Assembly: GCA_028691595.1 (NCBI GenBank)
Contig: JAQUZA010000141.1
Coordinates: 1 to 7,608, forward strand
Source of the DNA: Candidatus Rifleibacteriota bacterium
GTDB taxonomy: Bacteria > Muiribacteriota > Ozemobacteria > Ozemobacterales > Ozemobacteraceae
DNA: 7,608 nt
Direction: 5' to 3'
In this document: one piece after another, positions 1-7,283 of the stretch
Layout: each line of letters opens with the position of its first letter
How positions within the stretch are numbered: position 1 is the stretch's first letter
Translations under genes and position numbers: made by a program
Notes under the pieces: generated by a model
Told to the model about the DNA's origin: nothing
Seen by the model: only the letters and a program-made list of their open reading frames with translations
Database searches by the model: none

Positions 1-1
1 G

Positions 2-640
2 GCCGATGATTTCATACCGGCCTCTGACACTTTTTATATTCCGGAAACGGCCCCGGACATTGTCATCACCGCCAACACCATGACCGTGCGCGACGGTAAG
101 GCTATTCTCGAGGGAAACGTGAAAGCCACGCGGGCCGGCGACATTCTAACCTGCAATCGGGCTCTGGTGAACAGTTCTCCGCGATGGATGCTCGCCAGCC
201 TTACCCCTAAGCTCTATCGACGCGAGGCCATACCAGAACAGAAGGTGATTCGCGAAATGAACCTCGAGGCCCGCAATATCTTCTTCGACAGCGACCAGGG
301 AATATTCAGCGCTTCTGACAGCGTGCACCTTCGTATCGAGGAGCGCTCATGGGATCTCGCAACCTACACCTGGACAGTAATTACCGCTGACGACATGCTC
401 GGGTTTCGTGACAGCAAACGCATGATTTTCAGCGGCAACGTAAAAGTGAGAGATGAAAGTCGTTACGGGCATGGCAACCGCCTCGATTACCTCAAAGAGA
501 GGTCGCTTGCCATTCTCAGCGGCAATGCCGTTCTCGAGACCCAGGAACTCAATAAAAAAACCAACAAAATTGAACCCCGAATTCTAAAAGGCCAGAAAAT
601 AACCTACGATACCGAAACCCGCCAGGCAGTTTCTGAGTAA
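2..640 (+). CDS. OstA/LptA-like LPS-transport family protein, 5'-truncated by window edge
   Basis: The frame is open from base 2 to the TAA at 638-640, so the gene begins outside the window; the ATG at 80 falls inside a conserved strand and is not the likely start. Seen: at least two OstA-type units. The first reads ITANTM...AILEGNVKATRAGDIL followed by CNRALV. The second reads VITADDM...MIFSGNVKVRDES followed by NRLDYL and AILSGNAVLE. The repeated 'hydrophobic-x-GNVxhxx' strands are typical of the beta-jellyroll of LptA and LptD N-terminal domains. In known systems these periplasmic proteins bridge the inner and outer membranes and carry lipopolysaccharide outward. A signal peptide cannot be seen because the N-terminus is missing. 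No lptB or rpoN follows, so the usual lpt neighbourhood is absent on this side. It could be LptA proper, an LptC/LptA fusion or a larger OstA-repeat protein; the family call is safer than the exact member. Confidence 0.72.
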   Translation, partial: ADDFIPASDTFYIPETAPDIVITANTMTVRDGKAILEGNVKATRAGDILTCNRALVNSSPRWMLASLTPKLYRREAIPEQKVIREMNLEARNIFFDSDQGIFSASDSVHLRIEERSWDLATYTWTVITADDMLGFRDSKRMIFSGNVKVRDESRYGHGNRLDYLKERSLAILSGNAVLETQELNKKTNKIEPRILKGQKITYDTETRQAVSE

Positions 641-696
641 CAACGCATTTAACCGGGCCTGAGCAGGGGTTTGCAGAAGTCAACATCTGCGAAGTC

Positions 697-740
697 GGTC
701 ACAAAATTTTGCCTGTGATCTTTGTAGTGCTCTGTCACAG
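697..740 (+). repeat. Two mutually exclusive hairpins sharing one arm
   Basis: TCACA at 699-703 pairs with TGTGA at 714-718; outside it, G698 faces T719 (wobble) and G697 faces C720, giving about 7 pairs round a 10-base loop. The same middle arm, as CTGTGA at 713-718, is also a perfect complement of TCACAG at 735-740. The arms are therefore ordered A-B-A and only one stem can form at a time. Only a short T-run (TTT, 721-723) follows the first hairpin, so it is at best a weak terminator for the ostA-like gene. The 16-base spacing between TGTGA and TCACA does not match a CRP site (6-base spacer). Confidence 0.4.
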
Positions 741-756
741 CTGAATTGCATGATTT

Positions 757-805
757 TCCGTCGTTCCCGCGCCAGCACTCCGAAGCAGTGAAAGCCGGAA
801 TCCGG
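757..805. repeat. GC-rich imperfect inverted repeat, possibly a dispersed intergenic element
   Basis: TTCCCGC (764-770) and GCCGGAA (794-800) are complementary except for one mismatch. Inside them CACT (776-779) pairs with AGTG (787-790), giving a layered stem-loop. The right end contains the palindrome CCGGA-A-TCCGG (795-805). The 'cgttcccgc ... ggaatccgg' layout resembles the small dispersed palindromic elements found between genes in many bacteria. Only one copy lies in this window, so membership in a repeat family is inferred. Confidence 0.35.
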
Positions 806-862
806 TCTAATTGTAGAGATAGAGTGTTTAAGTGCGCCTGCCCCGGCTCTTTTGTATAGTTC

Positions 863-892
863 TTGCGGCCTGCAGGGTTAAGGGGTTATAAT
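863..892 (+). promoter_or_regulatory. Sigma70-type promoter of the helicase-tsaE-tsaB-tsaD-mutL operon
   Basis: TTGCGG (863-868; 4 of 6 consensus -35 bases) stands 18 bases before a perfect TATAAT (887-892). Transcription would begin near 898-900, leaving a leader of about 56 bases before the helicase ATG. It is the only good promoter seen upstream of the five-gene run, and no gene junction downstream leaves room for another of similar quality. No obvious operator overlaps it. Confidence 0.65.
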
Positions 893-955
893 GTGACGTT
901 CAAAGACAATGCAGGTTGGCACCACTTCAGACAAGGGAAGAATAAAGCATAAATT

Positions 956-3256
956 ATGGAATTAAATGTCAAATACCGTGACTATATTCTCGATGAGTTT
1001 CAGATACAGGCAATTACCGAGATCGAGAACGGCCATTCACTGGTTTTGTCAGCCCCGACCGGGTCAGGCAAAACCCTGGTGGCCGAATACCTTATCGAAA
1101 AAATACTTAAAACCAACCAGCGAATAATTTATACCTCGCCGATCAAAGCCCTTTCAAACCAGAAATACCGCGATTTCTCGCGTCTTTATGGCGATAAGGT
1201 TGGCATTCTTACCGGCGATGTCGTCATCAACCGTGACGCACAGGCTCTGATTGTCACCACCGAAGTTTATCGCAACATGGCAATCGAAGACCCCGAAGCT
1301 ATAGCTGATGTTGCTTACGTCATTTTTGACGAAATTCACTATCTTGGCGATATTGAACGTGGCACCGTCTGGGAAGAATCAATAATCTTCTCGCCCAAAA
1401 CCGTGCGTTTTCTGGCTCTTTCGGCCACTATACCGAACTGTGACGAACTGGCGCGCTGGATAGAATCTGTTATCGATCACCGCGTTAAAGTCATCAGCCA
1501 CAATCAGCGTGCTGTGCCACTCTCGTTTCTTTTTTACCATAACAAGAGCCTTATGCCATTCAAGGATCTGCGCAAAAAGATTCGCGGCAATGCGGCTGAA
1601 AATGAGGGCCCACGCGACCGGCGCCAGAAAAAGGAAGGCGAATTCAGGCACTTTGACATTATCAAGCAGTTGAAGCAGCAGGATCGACTGCCGCTTCTCT
1701 ATTTTGTTTTTTCACGCGCTCTGGCTGACAAGCTGGCCCAGGACACAGCCCGCAAAATGGACTTTACCTCACCTGCCGAAAAGCAACGTATCGAAGAAAT
1801 GGTTGATAATTGCATCGAAAAATACCAGCTTCATAACCTCGAAACGGCACAGAATCTAAAAGAAGAGCTTTCAAGAGGGGTTGGTCGACATCATGCCGGC
1901 CTGCTGCCCCAGCTCAAAGAGTTGGTCGAAATACTTTTTGCCGAGCGCACTCTCAGAGTATTGTTCGTAACCGAAACCTTTGCGGTTGGTGTTAATATGC
2001 CAGCCCGCAGCGTTGCTTACGATGCTCTCAAAAAGTATGACGGCCGCACTTTCAGGCCGATGCGGGCCCTTGAATTCACCCAGATTTCGGGCCGTGCCGG
2101 GCGACGCGGCATAGACACGACCGGCTGGGTCGTTGTGCCACATATTCCGCGAGACCTTTCATTTGAAGAATTGCAGAACCTTGTATATGGCGACATCGAA
2201 AACCTCGAAAGCCAGTTCGACCTTTCTTTCAACAGTGTTCTCAATCTCTACGACGGGCACAAAAGCGAAGAGGTGCGCATGATTCTGAAGCGCAATTTCG
2301 CTCAGTTTCAGGCTAACAAAAACCTCCCTGAACTCACCGACAAGGTCGCAAAGATACGCATCGAAATCGAAAGAGTTGAGCCACGCTGCCCCGAAAAGAA
2401 AAATGATTTCAGCGACTACATGGTTTTCTACCGCAAAAAAGAACAACTCGAAGAGACCATGCACCGCCAGATGGACGAAATTCGTTTTGGGATGCGCGGC
2501 CGCAAGAACCGGGTTTTCCAGGCCGAGGTCGAAAAAAAGTTTTCTGACTCGTATCAGGAACTGCAGGCTCAGGAAAAGAATTTTATCTGTGGCAACTGCC
2601 ATAGCCGCAGCAAATGTATCTCTCGCTATTTTCAGGCCGCCCGGCTCGAAAAAAAGCTGAATTACTGGCGTGGTCTGCTCGAAGAACAGGGCGAACTGCA
2701 ACTGCCGCTCTACGAACGCAAGCTCGAACTGCTGCGCCGGCTTGGCTATATTGACGATAAAGGTCTGCTGCCTCGTGGTGAACTCGCGAGCCGTATTCAT
2801 ACCGAAGAAATCGCTGTTACTGAGCTTTATTTCCATGGTTATTTTCATGAATGCAACGAGCATGAACTTAACGCCCTCTGCCTCTCTCTGATTTATGAGC
2901 ACCGCCGCCGGGCAGCCAACGGCGAACAGGCTCGACCGCCGGCCAAATTACCCGAGAAGATAAAAAGTGCCAGGGGCTTTATCAACAGCCTGGCGCGCCA
3001 GCACCCCTTTATCAAACCTCTCGAAACACGCATCTGTCATCTGATGATTGCCTGGAGCGAAGGGGCTGCCTTTGAAGAAATAATGTCAATGACCGAAATC
3101 CCTGAAGGCGACCTGATCAGAGCGTTCAGACAGGTTATAGACCTGCTCAGGCAAATTCGAGATGCGGTTAAAGAAATGAGCCTGCGTGACAAACTGCTGT
3201 CATGCCTGGCCTGCATTAACCGCGACATCGTTCTGGCAACCGAACTTAGAGACTGA
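956..3256 (+). CDS. Ski2-like DExH-box RNA helicase (HelY/Mtr4-type) with C-terminal DSHCT domain
   Basis: A 766-residue ATP-dependent helicase, presumably cytoplasmic and acting on RNA. Seen in order: a Q-motif-like FQxQ (15-18), Walker A APTGSGKT (33-40), motif Ia TSPIKALSNQ (60-69), motif II DEIH (125-128), motif III SAT (156-158), motif V around 337-353 (VTETFAVGVNMP) and motif VI QISGRAGRRG (376-385). A charged, probably coiled-coil region (about 440-540) follows, then a Cys cluster C545-x2-C548-x5-C554. A DSHCT-like C-terminus fills about 600-766, with signatures LGYID, GELASRI and AWSEG...EGDLIRAFR. This matches Ski2/Mtr4/HelY helicases, which run in RNA turnover or processing; HelY proteins are often near 900 residues, so this one is compact. 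TAA at 950-952 sits in frame just upstream, so the ATG at 956 is effectively forced; AGGGAAG (934-940) is a Shine-Dalgarno with a long 15-base spacing. The gene heads the operon and its stop overlaps the tsaE start by one base. The RNA substrate is unknown. Confidence 0.92.
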   Translation: MELNVKYRDYILDEFQIQAITEIENGHSLVLSAPTGSGKTLVAEYLIEKILKTNQRIIYTSPIKALSNQKYRDFSRLYGDKVGILTGDVVINRDAQALIVTTEVYRNMAIEDPEAIADVAYVIFDEIHYLGDIERGTVWEESIIFSPKTVRFLALSATIPNCDELARWIESVIDHRVKVISHNQRAVPLSFLFYHNKSLMPFKDLRKKIRGNAAENEGPRDRRQKKEGEFRHFDIIKQLKQQDRLPLLYFVFSRALADKLAQDTARKMDFTSPAEKQRIEEMVDNCIEKYQLHNLETAQNLKEELSRGVGRHHAGLLPQLKELVEILFAERTLRVLFVTETFAVGVNMPARSVAYDALKKYDGRTFRPMRALEFTQISGRAGRRGIDTTGWVVVPHIPRDLSFEELQNLVYGDIENLESQFDLSFNSVLNLYDGHKSEEVRMILKRNFAQFQANKNLPELTDKVAKIRIEIERVEPRCPEKKNDFSDYMVFYRKKEQLEETMHRQMDEIRFGMRGRKNRVFQAEVEKKFSDSYQELQAQEKNFICGNCHSRSKCISRYFQAARLEKKLNYWRGLLEEQGELQLPLYERKLELLRRLGYIDDKGLLPRGELASRIHTEEIAVTELYFHGYFHECNEHELNALCLSLIYEHRRRAANGEQARPPAKLPEKIKSARGFINSLARQHPFIKPLETRICHLMIAWSEGAAFEEIMSMTEIPEGDLIRAFRQVIDLLRQIRDAVKEMSLRDKLLSCLACINRDIVLATELRD

Positions 3257-3702
3257 TGAACCCTTCAAACCCTATAAATAGCCTGTCTCCTGAGCAGACA
3301 CTCGAGATCGCCGGGCAGCTTGCCAAAAGTTTTCCCAGGGCTCTGGTGCTGCTACACGGTTCTCTTGGCGCTGGCAAGACACTTTTTGCCAGAGGGTTTG
3401 CCGCTGGCCTTGGTATCAGCAGCAATGTTTCCAGCCCATCTTACACATTGATGAACGAATACCGGGCTGAAGGCAACAGCATGTTTCATCTCGACCTTTA
3501 CCGGGTCAATTGTTTCGAAGAGGTTGTGGATATCGGTCTTTTTGACATTCTCAAGGCCGGTCAGCCCTGCCTGATCGAATGGGCTGAACGCGTTGCTGAA
3601 CTTGATCAACTGCCACATCTCGAAGTAAGAATTGCCTGTTATGATGATGATCATGAAAATCACCGGCAGATCAGCTGGCAATGGAAGGACGGTCAGGCAT
3701 GA
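3256..3702 (+). CDS. tsaE: TsaE, ATPase of the t6A37 tRNA-modification complex
   Basis: 148 residues, the usual size for the family (formerly YjeE). TsaE is a small P-loop ATPase that binds TsaB-TsaD and is needed for repeated cycles of threonylcarbamoyl transfer to A37 of ANN-reading tRNAs. Seen: Walker A GSLGAGKT (35-42), the switch-like segment SSPSYTLMNEY (59-69), HLDLYR (78-83) with the conserved Asp80, and LIEWAERV (106-113) with the conserved Glu-Trp. Ser62 stands where many homologues have Thr (SPTYTL), a mild change. The ATG (3256-3258) shares its A with the helicase stop (TGATG) and has no strong Shine-Dalgarno, which suggests translational coupling. Its own stop overlaps the tsaB start as ATGA. 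Confidence 0.95.
   Translation: MNPSNPINSLSPEQTLEIAGQLAKSFPRALVLLHGSLGAGKTLFARGFAAGLGISSNVSSPSYTLMNEYRAEGNSMFHLDLYRVNCFEEVVDIGLFDILKAGQPCLIEWAERVAELDQLPHLEVRIACYDDDHENHRQISWQWKDGQA
3685..3689 (+). promoter_or_regulatory. Shine-Dalgarno that sets the tsaB start
   Basis: AAGGA lies within the end of tsaE, 9 bases before the ATG at 3699. It falls downstream of the alternative ATG at 3681, so it supports the shorter protein. Confidence 0.7.
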
Positions 3703-4331
3703 AATATCTGTTTATTGACGCATCAGAAAATTCAACCTATACCCAGGTTGGCAACGAAAAAGAGTTTAAACAGAAAACCTTTGCCACAGACCGAAATTTT
3801 GCCGCAAAAATCACCTGTATCTGCGATGAAATTCTACAAACTGCGGGCCTTGCATTCAAAGATCTTGACCTTCTTGCCGTCTGCACCGGCCCGGGAAGCC
3901 TCACCGGTCTGCGGGTCGCCGGAGCTTTTTTGCGCACATCGGCCATGCTTACGGGCAAGCCGCTTGCGGGCATAAACCTTTTTGAATGGTCTCTGCAGAC
4001 ACTTGCAAATCAGGGCAAGACAGGCCCGGTGAGGCTGGTAATGCCAACCCTTATCGACAAAGCATTTGAAGTCAGAGCAGAACTGCCCTCTGTCGCCCAC
4101 AGTCAACCAGAGCTGATAGAGCGCTCAGAAACGGGCAAAGAAGCAGACACCTACGGTATCAGGTTTAATTCTGCAGGCATCATTGAATTAACTCCCGACC
4201 CCATTGCTCTGCACCAGCTGATCATTTCGGGTAAACCTGCAACAGCGAATGGTTTACAAGAAATACTCAACATTCTGCCCATGTACGTAATTCCGTCGCA
4301 GGCTGAACGCAAATTCAAGGAAGCAACATGA
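3699..4331 (+). CDS. tsaB: TsaB, TsaD-partner subunit of the t6A37 complex
   Basis: 210 residues, ASKHA-fold relative of TsaD (formerly YeaZ). In known systems TsaB is a non-catalytic scaffold that dimerises with TsaD and recruits TsaE. Seen: N-terminal YLFIDASE (3-10), the family hallmark GPGSLTGLR (64-72) preceded by LDLLAVCT, then GKPLAGI, and near the C-terminus PMYVIPSQAE, matching the usual PxYxRxSxAE ending with the Arg replaced. I chose the ATG at 3699 over the in-frame ATG at 3681 because AAGGA (3685-3689) sits 9 bases before 3699, the protein then begins MKYLFID as expected, and the start overlaps the tsaE stop as ATGA. The segment around 27-40, where many TsaB proteins carry an HSE-type motif, is divergent here. 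Its stop overlaps the tsaD start, again ATGA. No rimI lies between tsaB and tsaD, unlike many genomes. Confidence 0.92.
   Translation: MKYLFIDASENSTYTQVGNEKEFKQKTFATDRNFAAKITCICDEILQTAGLAFKDLDLLAVCTGPGSLTGLRVAGAFLRTSAMLTGKPLAGINLFEWSLQTLANQGKTGPVRLVMPTLIDKAFEVRAELPSVAHSQPELIERSETGKEADTYGIRFNSAGIIELTPDPIALHQLIISGKPATANGLQEILNILPMYVIPSQAERKFKEAT
4317..4321 (+). promoter_or_regulatory. Shine-Dalgarno of tsaD
   Basis: AAGGA inside the end of tsaB, 6 bases before the tsaD ATG (4328). It gives tsaD its own ribosome entry as well as the ATGA overlap with tsaB. Confidence 0.7.
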
Positions 4332-5338
4332 TAACCCTGGGAATCGAATCTTCATGTGATGACACCTCGGTTGCGCTTGTAAAAGATGGTGTCGAGGTAC
4401 TTTCGAGTCTGGTATCTTCTCAAATCGAAATTCACCGGCGTTTTGGCGGCGTAGTGCCCGAAGTGGCCTCACGCAAGCATCTTGAAGCCATTCTGCCCCT
4501 TCTGAATGAAGCGATGGAAGCTGCCGGCCTGGGTTTTTCTGCAATAGATCAGATAGCAGTTACCGCCGGGCCCGGGCTTCTTGGCCCTCTTCTGATCGGC
4601 CTGAGTACTGCCAAAGCCCTTGCCTGGCAACTGAATGTTCCTCTTATTCCGGTGAATCATATCGAGGCACATCTGACGGCATCATTTCTGGCAGTCGGGC
4701 GGTGCCCCGAATACCCCTTTCTCGGGCTGATCGTATCAGGGGGGCATTCGAATCTGGTCTATGTAACCGGGCCACGCGAATTCAGGTGTCTGGCGCAAAC
4801 TCTCGATGACGCGCCGGGCGAACTGTTTGATAAGGTCGCAAGACACCTGAATCTTGGTTATCCGGGTGGCCCGGTGATTCAAAAATCCGGCGAAAACGGC
4901 AACAGAACGCGCTATCGTCTGCCGCGCCCCATGGCAGGCAAAGGCTATGTGTTCAGTTTCAGCGGTCTCAAAACCGCCGTCATGCGCATTGTTGAGCAGG
5001 AAGGCGAAAGTCTTGACATGGCCGATCTCTGTGCCAGTCTACAGTTTGCCGTTGCTGAAACCTTCGAAGAGAAGGTTGAAATGGCCCTCAAGGAGACGGG
5101 AGCAAAACGACTGGCGATGGCTGGAGGGGTGGCGGCAAACCAGGTGCTGCGCAAGCACATGCAGAAGGTAGCAGATCGCAACCATGCCGAGCTTCTGCTG
5201 CCGGGAATACACCTTTGTACCGACAACGCTGCAATGATCGCTGCCCATGGTTTCTTTACCGCTAAAGAAGCGCCGGCCAAAAGTCTCGAAGTTAATGCAG
5301 TCGCAAACTGGGATATGGGTGGCCCGCATAATTTTTAA
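4328..5338 (+). CDS. tsaD: TsaD, tRNA N6-adenosine threonylcarbamoyltransferase
   Basis: 336 residues, full length for the family (formerly Gcp/YgjD). TsaD is the catalytic subunit that moves the threonylcarbamoyl group from TC-AMP to N6 of A37, with TsaB and TsaE. Seen: GIESSCDDTS at the N-terminus (5-14), the metal-binding pair His111/His115 in NHIEAH, SGGH (137-140), DDAPGELFDK (160-169) followed by GYPGGP, FSFSGLKTAV, AGGVAANQ, and CTDNAAMIAAHG with the third metal ligand Asp299. All expected ligands and nucleotide-binding loops are present, so it should be active. The ATG overlaps the tsaB stop as ATGA and has a good Shine-Dalgarno. The TC-AMP synthase (TsaC/Sua5) is not in the window and must lie elsewhere. 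Confidence 0.97.
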   Translation: MITLGIESSCDDTSVALVKDGVEVLSSLVSSQIEIHRRFGGVVPEVASRKHLEAILPLLNEAMEAAGLGFSAIDQIAVTAGPGLLGPLLIGLSTAKALAWQLNVPLIPVNHIEAHLTASFLAVGRCPEYPFLGLIVSGGHSNLVYVTGPREFRCLAQTLDDAPGELFDKVARHLNLGYPGGPVIQKSGENGNRTRYRLPRPMAGKGYVFSFSGLKTAVMRIVEQEGESLDMADLCASLQFAVAETFEEKVEMALKETGAKRLAMAGGVAANQVLRKHMQKVADRNHAELLLPGIHLCTDNAAMIAAHGFFTAKEAPAKSLEVNAVANWDMGGPHNF

Positions 5339-5341
5339 GGA
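5337..5341 (+). promoter_or_regulatory. Shine-Dalgarno of mutL overlapping the tsaD stop
   Basis: AAGGA begins inside the TAA stop of tsaD (5336-5338) and ends 6 bases before the mutL ATG. This places mutL translation directly under ribosomes finishing tsaD and supports a single transcript. Confidence 0.75.
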
Positions 5342-5347
5342 AACAGT

Positions 5348-7228
5348 ATGCAGAACGCAAAGATAAAAGTTCTCCCGGACGACATTATATGCCGGATTGC
5401 CGCCGGAGAAGTGGTTGAACGGCCGGCATCAGTGGTCAAAGAACTCATCGAAAATTCCATCGATGCCCGCGCAACCCGCATCGAGATAGAGATCAAAGAC
5501 GGCGGCCAGAAACTGATCGAAATCACCGACAATGGTGAAGGCATGTGCCGTCAGGATGCGGTTCTGGCCTTTACGCCACACGCAACCAGCAAAATCATTG
5601 ACGACTCTGAACTTGAGCACGTAATTTCACTCGGTTTCCGCGGCGAAGCTCTGCCTACAATTGCTTCGGTTGCCCGGGTTTCGATGGTGACCCGCCACGA
5701 AAGCGAAGAAACCGGGTCACGCGTAACCATAGACGGCGGGCGCATTGTCAGCGTCGACTCAGACTCTTTTCCAAAAGGCACGCGCATTCAGGTCAAAAAT
5801 CTGTTTTATAATGTGCCGGCGCGCCGCAAGTTTCTCAAAAGCATTCAGGCAGAAATGGCCCAGATTTCTGATGTGGTCTGCCATTACATGATGGGTTACC
5901 CCGAAATCGCCTTCAAATTCAGCAAAAATAACGTGCAGATTGCTGCCACTAACGGTTCAGGCAATCTGATCGACGCAATTCTTGCTGTTTATGGCCCCGA
6001 AGTCACCCGCAGCCTGGTGCAGTTAAAAGAACCGGTTTCCATAGCCGGCACCGGCATGTCGCTGCGCGGCTATATTTCACCGCCAAATCAGGCCCGCCCC
6101 GCAGCCAGATACATGACCACCCTGGTCAATCGCCGGGTGGTAAAGCCCAAATTACTGACTCAGGCAGTTAACAAGGCATGTGGTGCCTTTTTCCCGCGGG
6201 GCCGCTACCCGGTGCTCATTCTTGACCTGCGTGTGCCACCCGAAATTATCGACGTAAACGTGCATCCGCAAAAAACCGAGATTCGCTTTAAAGATGAACG
6301 CTGGGTTTTTGCCACAATCTGGGAAACCATTCAATCAAGCCTCTCAGGACTGCGCATGGTTTCTGAGCCTGTCAGGCCCGCTGAGCAAACCAGGTTCGAA
6401 CCAGAAACAGCTGATCTGCCAGACTACGAAAGCGCCGACAGCCGTCCAGGTGATCTGTCGCGGCCAGCAGCCGGTTCTATTTTTACGCCGCCGCCCCCTT
6501 TCAGTATGCCGGGGATTCCGGCTCAATCTGGCATTGGCAAAGGCGAAACAAAGCTATATGAGCTTAAAGACACAGAAATGGAAAGGCTTGGACCACATTC
6601 GGCCCCGCAGATTCCAGCAGGCGCAACTGCTTTTGCACCGGTAGTTACCCTGCATCGCCCCAAAATTCTGGCACAGCTGAAGAATTCTTATCTTCTCGGC
6701 GAAGATGACGACGGCCTGTTCATTATCGATCAGCATGCCGCTCACGAAAGAATTCTTTTCGATCAGTTCGTCAATACTTATAAAGACACTCCGGTAACTG
6801 CCCAGCCGCTGCTGTTTCCGGTGCCGCTCAAACTGCTGCCTTCAGAACGGCTGATAATCAAAGAACAGCTGCCACAGCTCAAAACTCTCGGGTTTTCAAT
6901 TCATCAGGAAGACGACAACCAGTTTTATGTTACCGCCGTGCCCGTCTCTGAGAAGAAAACCTCAGATAGTGAATCAATTCAGAATGTGCTCTCAGAAGTT
7001 CTCAACGGCTGGGAAAGCCGCTCTATCTCTGAGATAAAAACTGATCTGCTCAAAATGATGGCCTGCAAGGCTGCCGTAAAAGCGGGCGATCCGCTCACCG
7101 ACTCAGAATGGAGCAGCCTTCTTGAGCAGCTGCTCAAAACCGAGAATCCCTTCACGTGCCCGCACGGCCGCCCGATAGTCATCAGACTGACTACCCGCCA
7201 GATCGAAACCGGCTTTCTGCGAACCTGA
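5348..7228 (+). CDS. mutL: MutL, DNA mismatch-repair ATPase with nicking-endonuclease motifs
   Basis: 626 residues, normal for MutL. MutL links MutS-bound mismatches to strand removal. N-terminal GHKL ATPase: AAGEVVERPASVVKELIENS (catalytic Glu32, Mg-binding Asn36), DNGEG (61-65), HATSK (78-82), GFRGEAL (96-102), then NVPARRKF and VNVHPQKTEIRF with Lys309. A Pro-rich, probably disordered linker spans about 340-435. C-terminal dimerisation/endonuclease domain: DQHAAHE...D (461-472), a QPLLFP sliding-clamp motif (486-491; compare QPLLIP in E. coli MutL), ACKAA (572-576), CPHGRP (604-609) and a terminal GFLRT. The DQHA, ACK and CPHGRP motifs mark the endonuclease-type MutL found in bacteria without the MutH/Dam system. 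One oddity: the last acidic residue of the usual DQHA-x2-E-x4-E motif is Asp472, not Glu. It is fifth in the operon, 9 bases after tsaD. Confidence 0.97.
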   Translation: MQNAKIKVLPDDIICRIAAGEVVERPASVVKELIENSIDARATRIEIEIKDGGQKLIEITDNGEGMCRQDAVLAFTPHATSKIIDDSELEHVISLGFRGEALPTIASVARVSMVTRHESEETGSRVTIDGGRIVSVDSDSFPKGTRIQVKNLFYNVPARRKFLKSIQAEMAQISDVVCHYMMGYPEIAFKFSKNNVQIAATNGSGNLIDAILAVYGPEVTRSLVQLKEPVSIAGTGMSLRGYISPPNQARPAARYMTTLVNRRVVKPKLLTQAVNKACGAFFPRGRYPVLILDLRVPPEIIDVNVHPQKTEIRFKDERWVFATIWETIQSSLSGLRMVSEPVRPAEQTRFEPETADLPDYESADSRPGDLSRPAAGSIFTPPPPFSMPGIPAQSGIGKGETKLYELKDTEMERLGPHSAPQIPAGATAFAPVVTLHRPKILAQLKNSYLLGEDDDGLFIIDQHAAHERILFDQFVNTYKDTPVTAQPLLFPVPLKLLPSERLIIKEQLPQLKTLGFSIHQEDDNQFYVTAVPVSEKKTSDSESIQNVLSEVLNGWESRSISEIKTDLLKMMACKAAVKAGDPLTDSEWSSLLEQLLKTENPFTCPHGRPIVIRLTTRQIETGFLRT

Positions 7229-7283
7229 TCATGCTTGCGAACAGCCGGAATGCATATACTCTCACCGGATGAGCACAGTTTCT

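Larger units (their letters stand above)
641..955. other. 315-base intergenic region between the ostA-like gene and the helicase operon
   Basis: No convincing gene lies here; the longest ATG reading noticed (from 750) is 13 codons with no Shine-Dalgarno. It holds small inverted repeats just after the ostA-like stop (673-690 and 697-740), a GC-rich inverted-repeat element (about 757-805), a sigma70-like promoter (863-892) and a short 5' leader for the helicase gene. No clear intrinsic terminator with a U-run follows the ostA-like gene, so some read-through into the operon is possible. Confidence 0.7.

Noticed and set aside
80..640. ATG at 80 as the true start of the ostA-like gene
   Set aside because: The reading frame stays open to base 2, and the ATG falls inside a conserved OstA strand (ITANTM). 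The gene is simply cut by the window edge.
714..739. CRP/FNR-like site from TGTGA and TCACA
   Set aside because: The half-sites are 16 bases apart, where a CRP site needs 6.
855..860. Second -10 box TATAGT upstream of the main promoter
   Set aside because: There is no acceptable -35 at 15-19 bases upstream, and the TG of an extended -10 is out of register.
2159..2902. 247-codon open frame on the minus strand inside the helicase gene
   Set aside because: It is fully antisense to a strongly conserved helicase coding region. Its translation has low-complexity Phe/Leu/Glu-rich composition and no recognisable domain.
3681..3698. Earlier in-frame ATG for tsaB (adds MEGRSG)
   Set aside because: The Shine-Dalgarno lies downstream of it and 9 bases before 3699. 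TsaB proteins normally begin close to the 'ID(T/A)S' strand, as they do from 3699.
7235..7260. TTGCGA/TATACT promoter just after the mutL stop
   Set aside because: The spacer is only 14 bases, and the terminator candidate lies between it and miaA.
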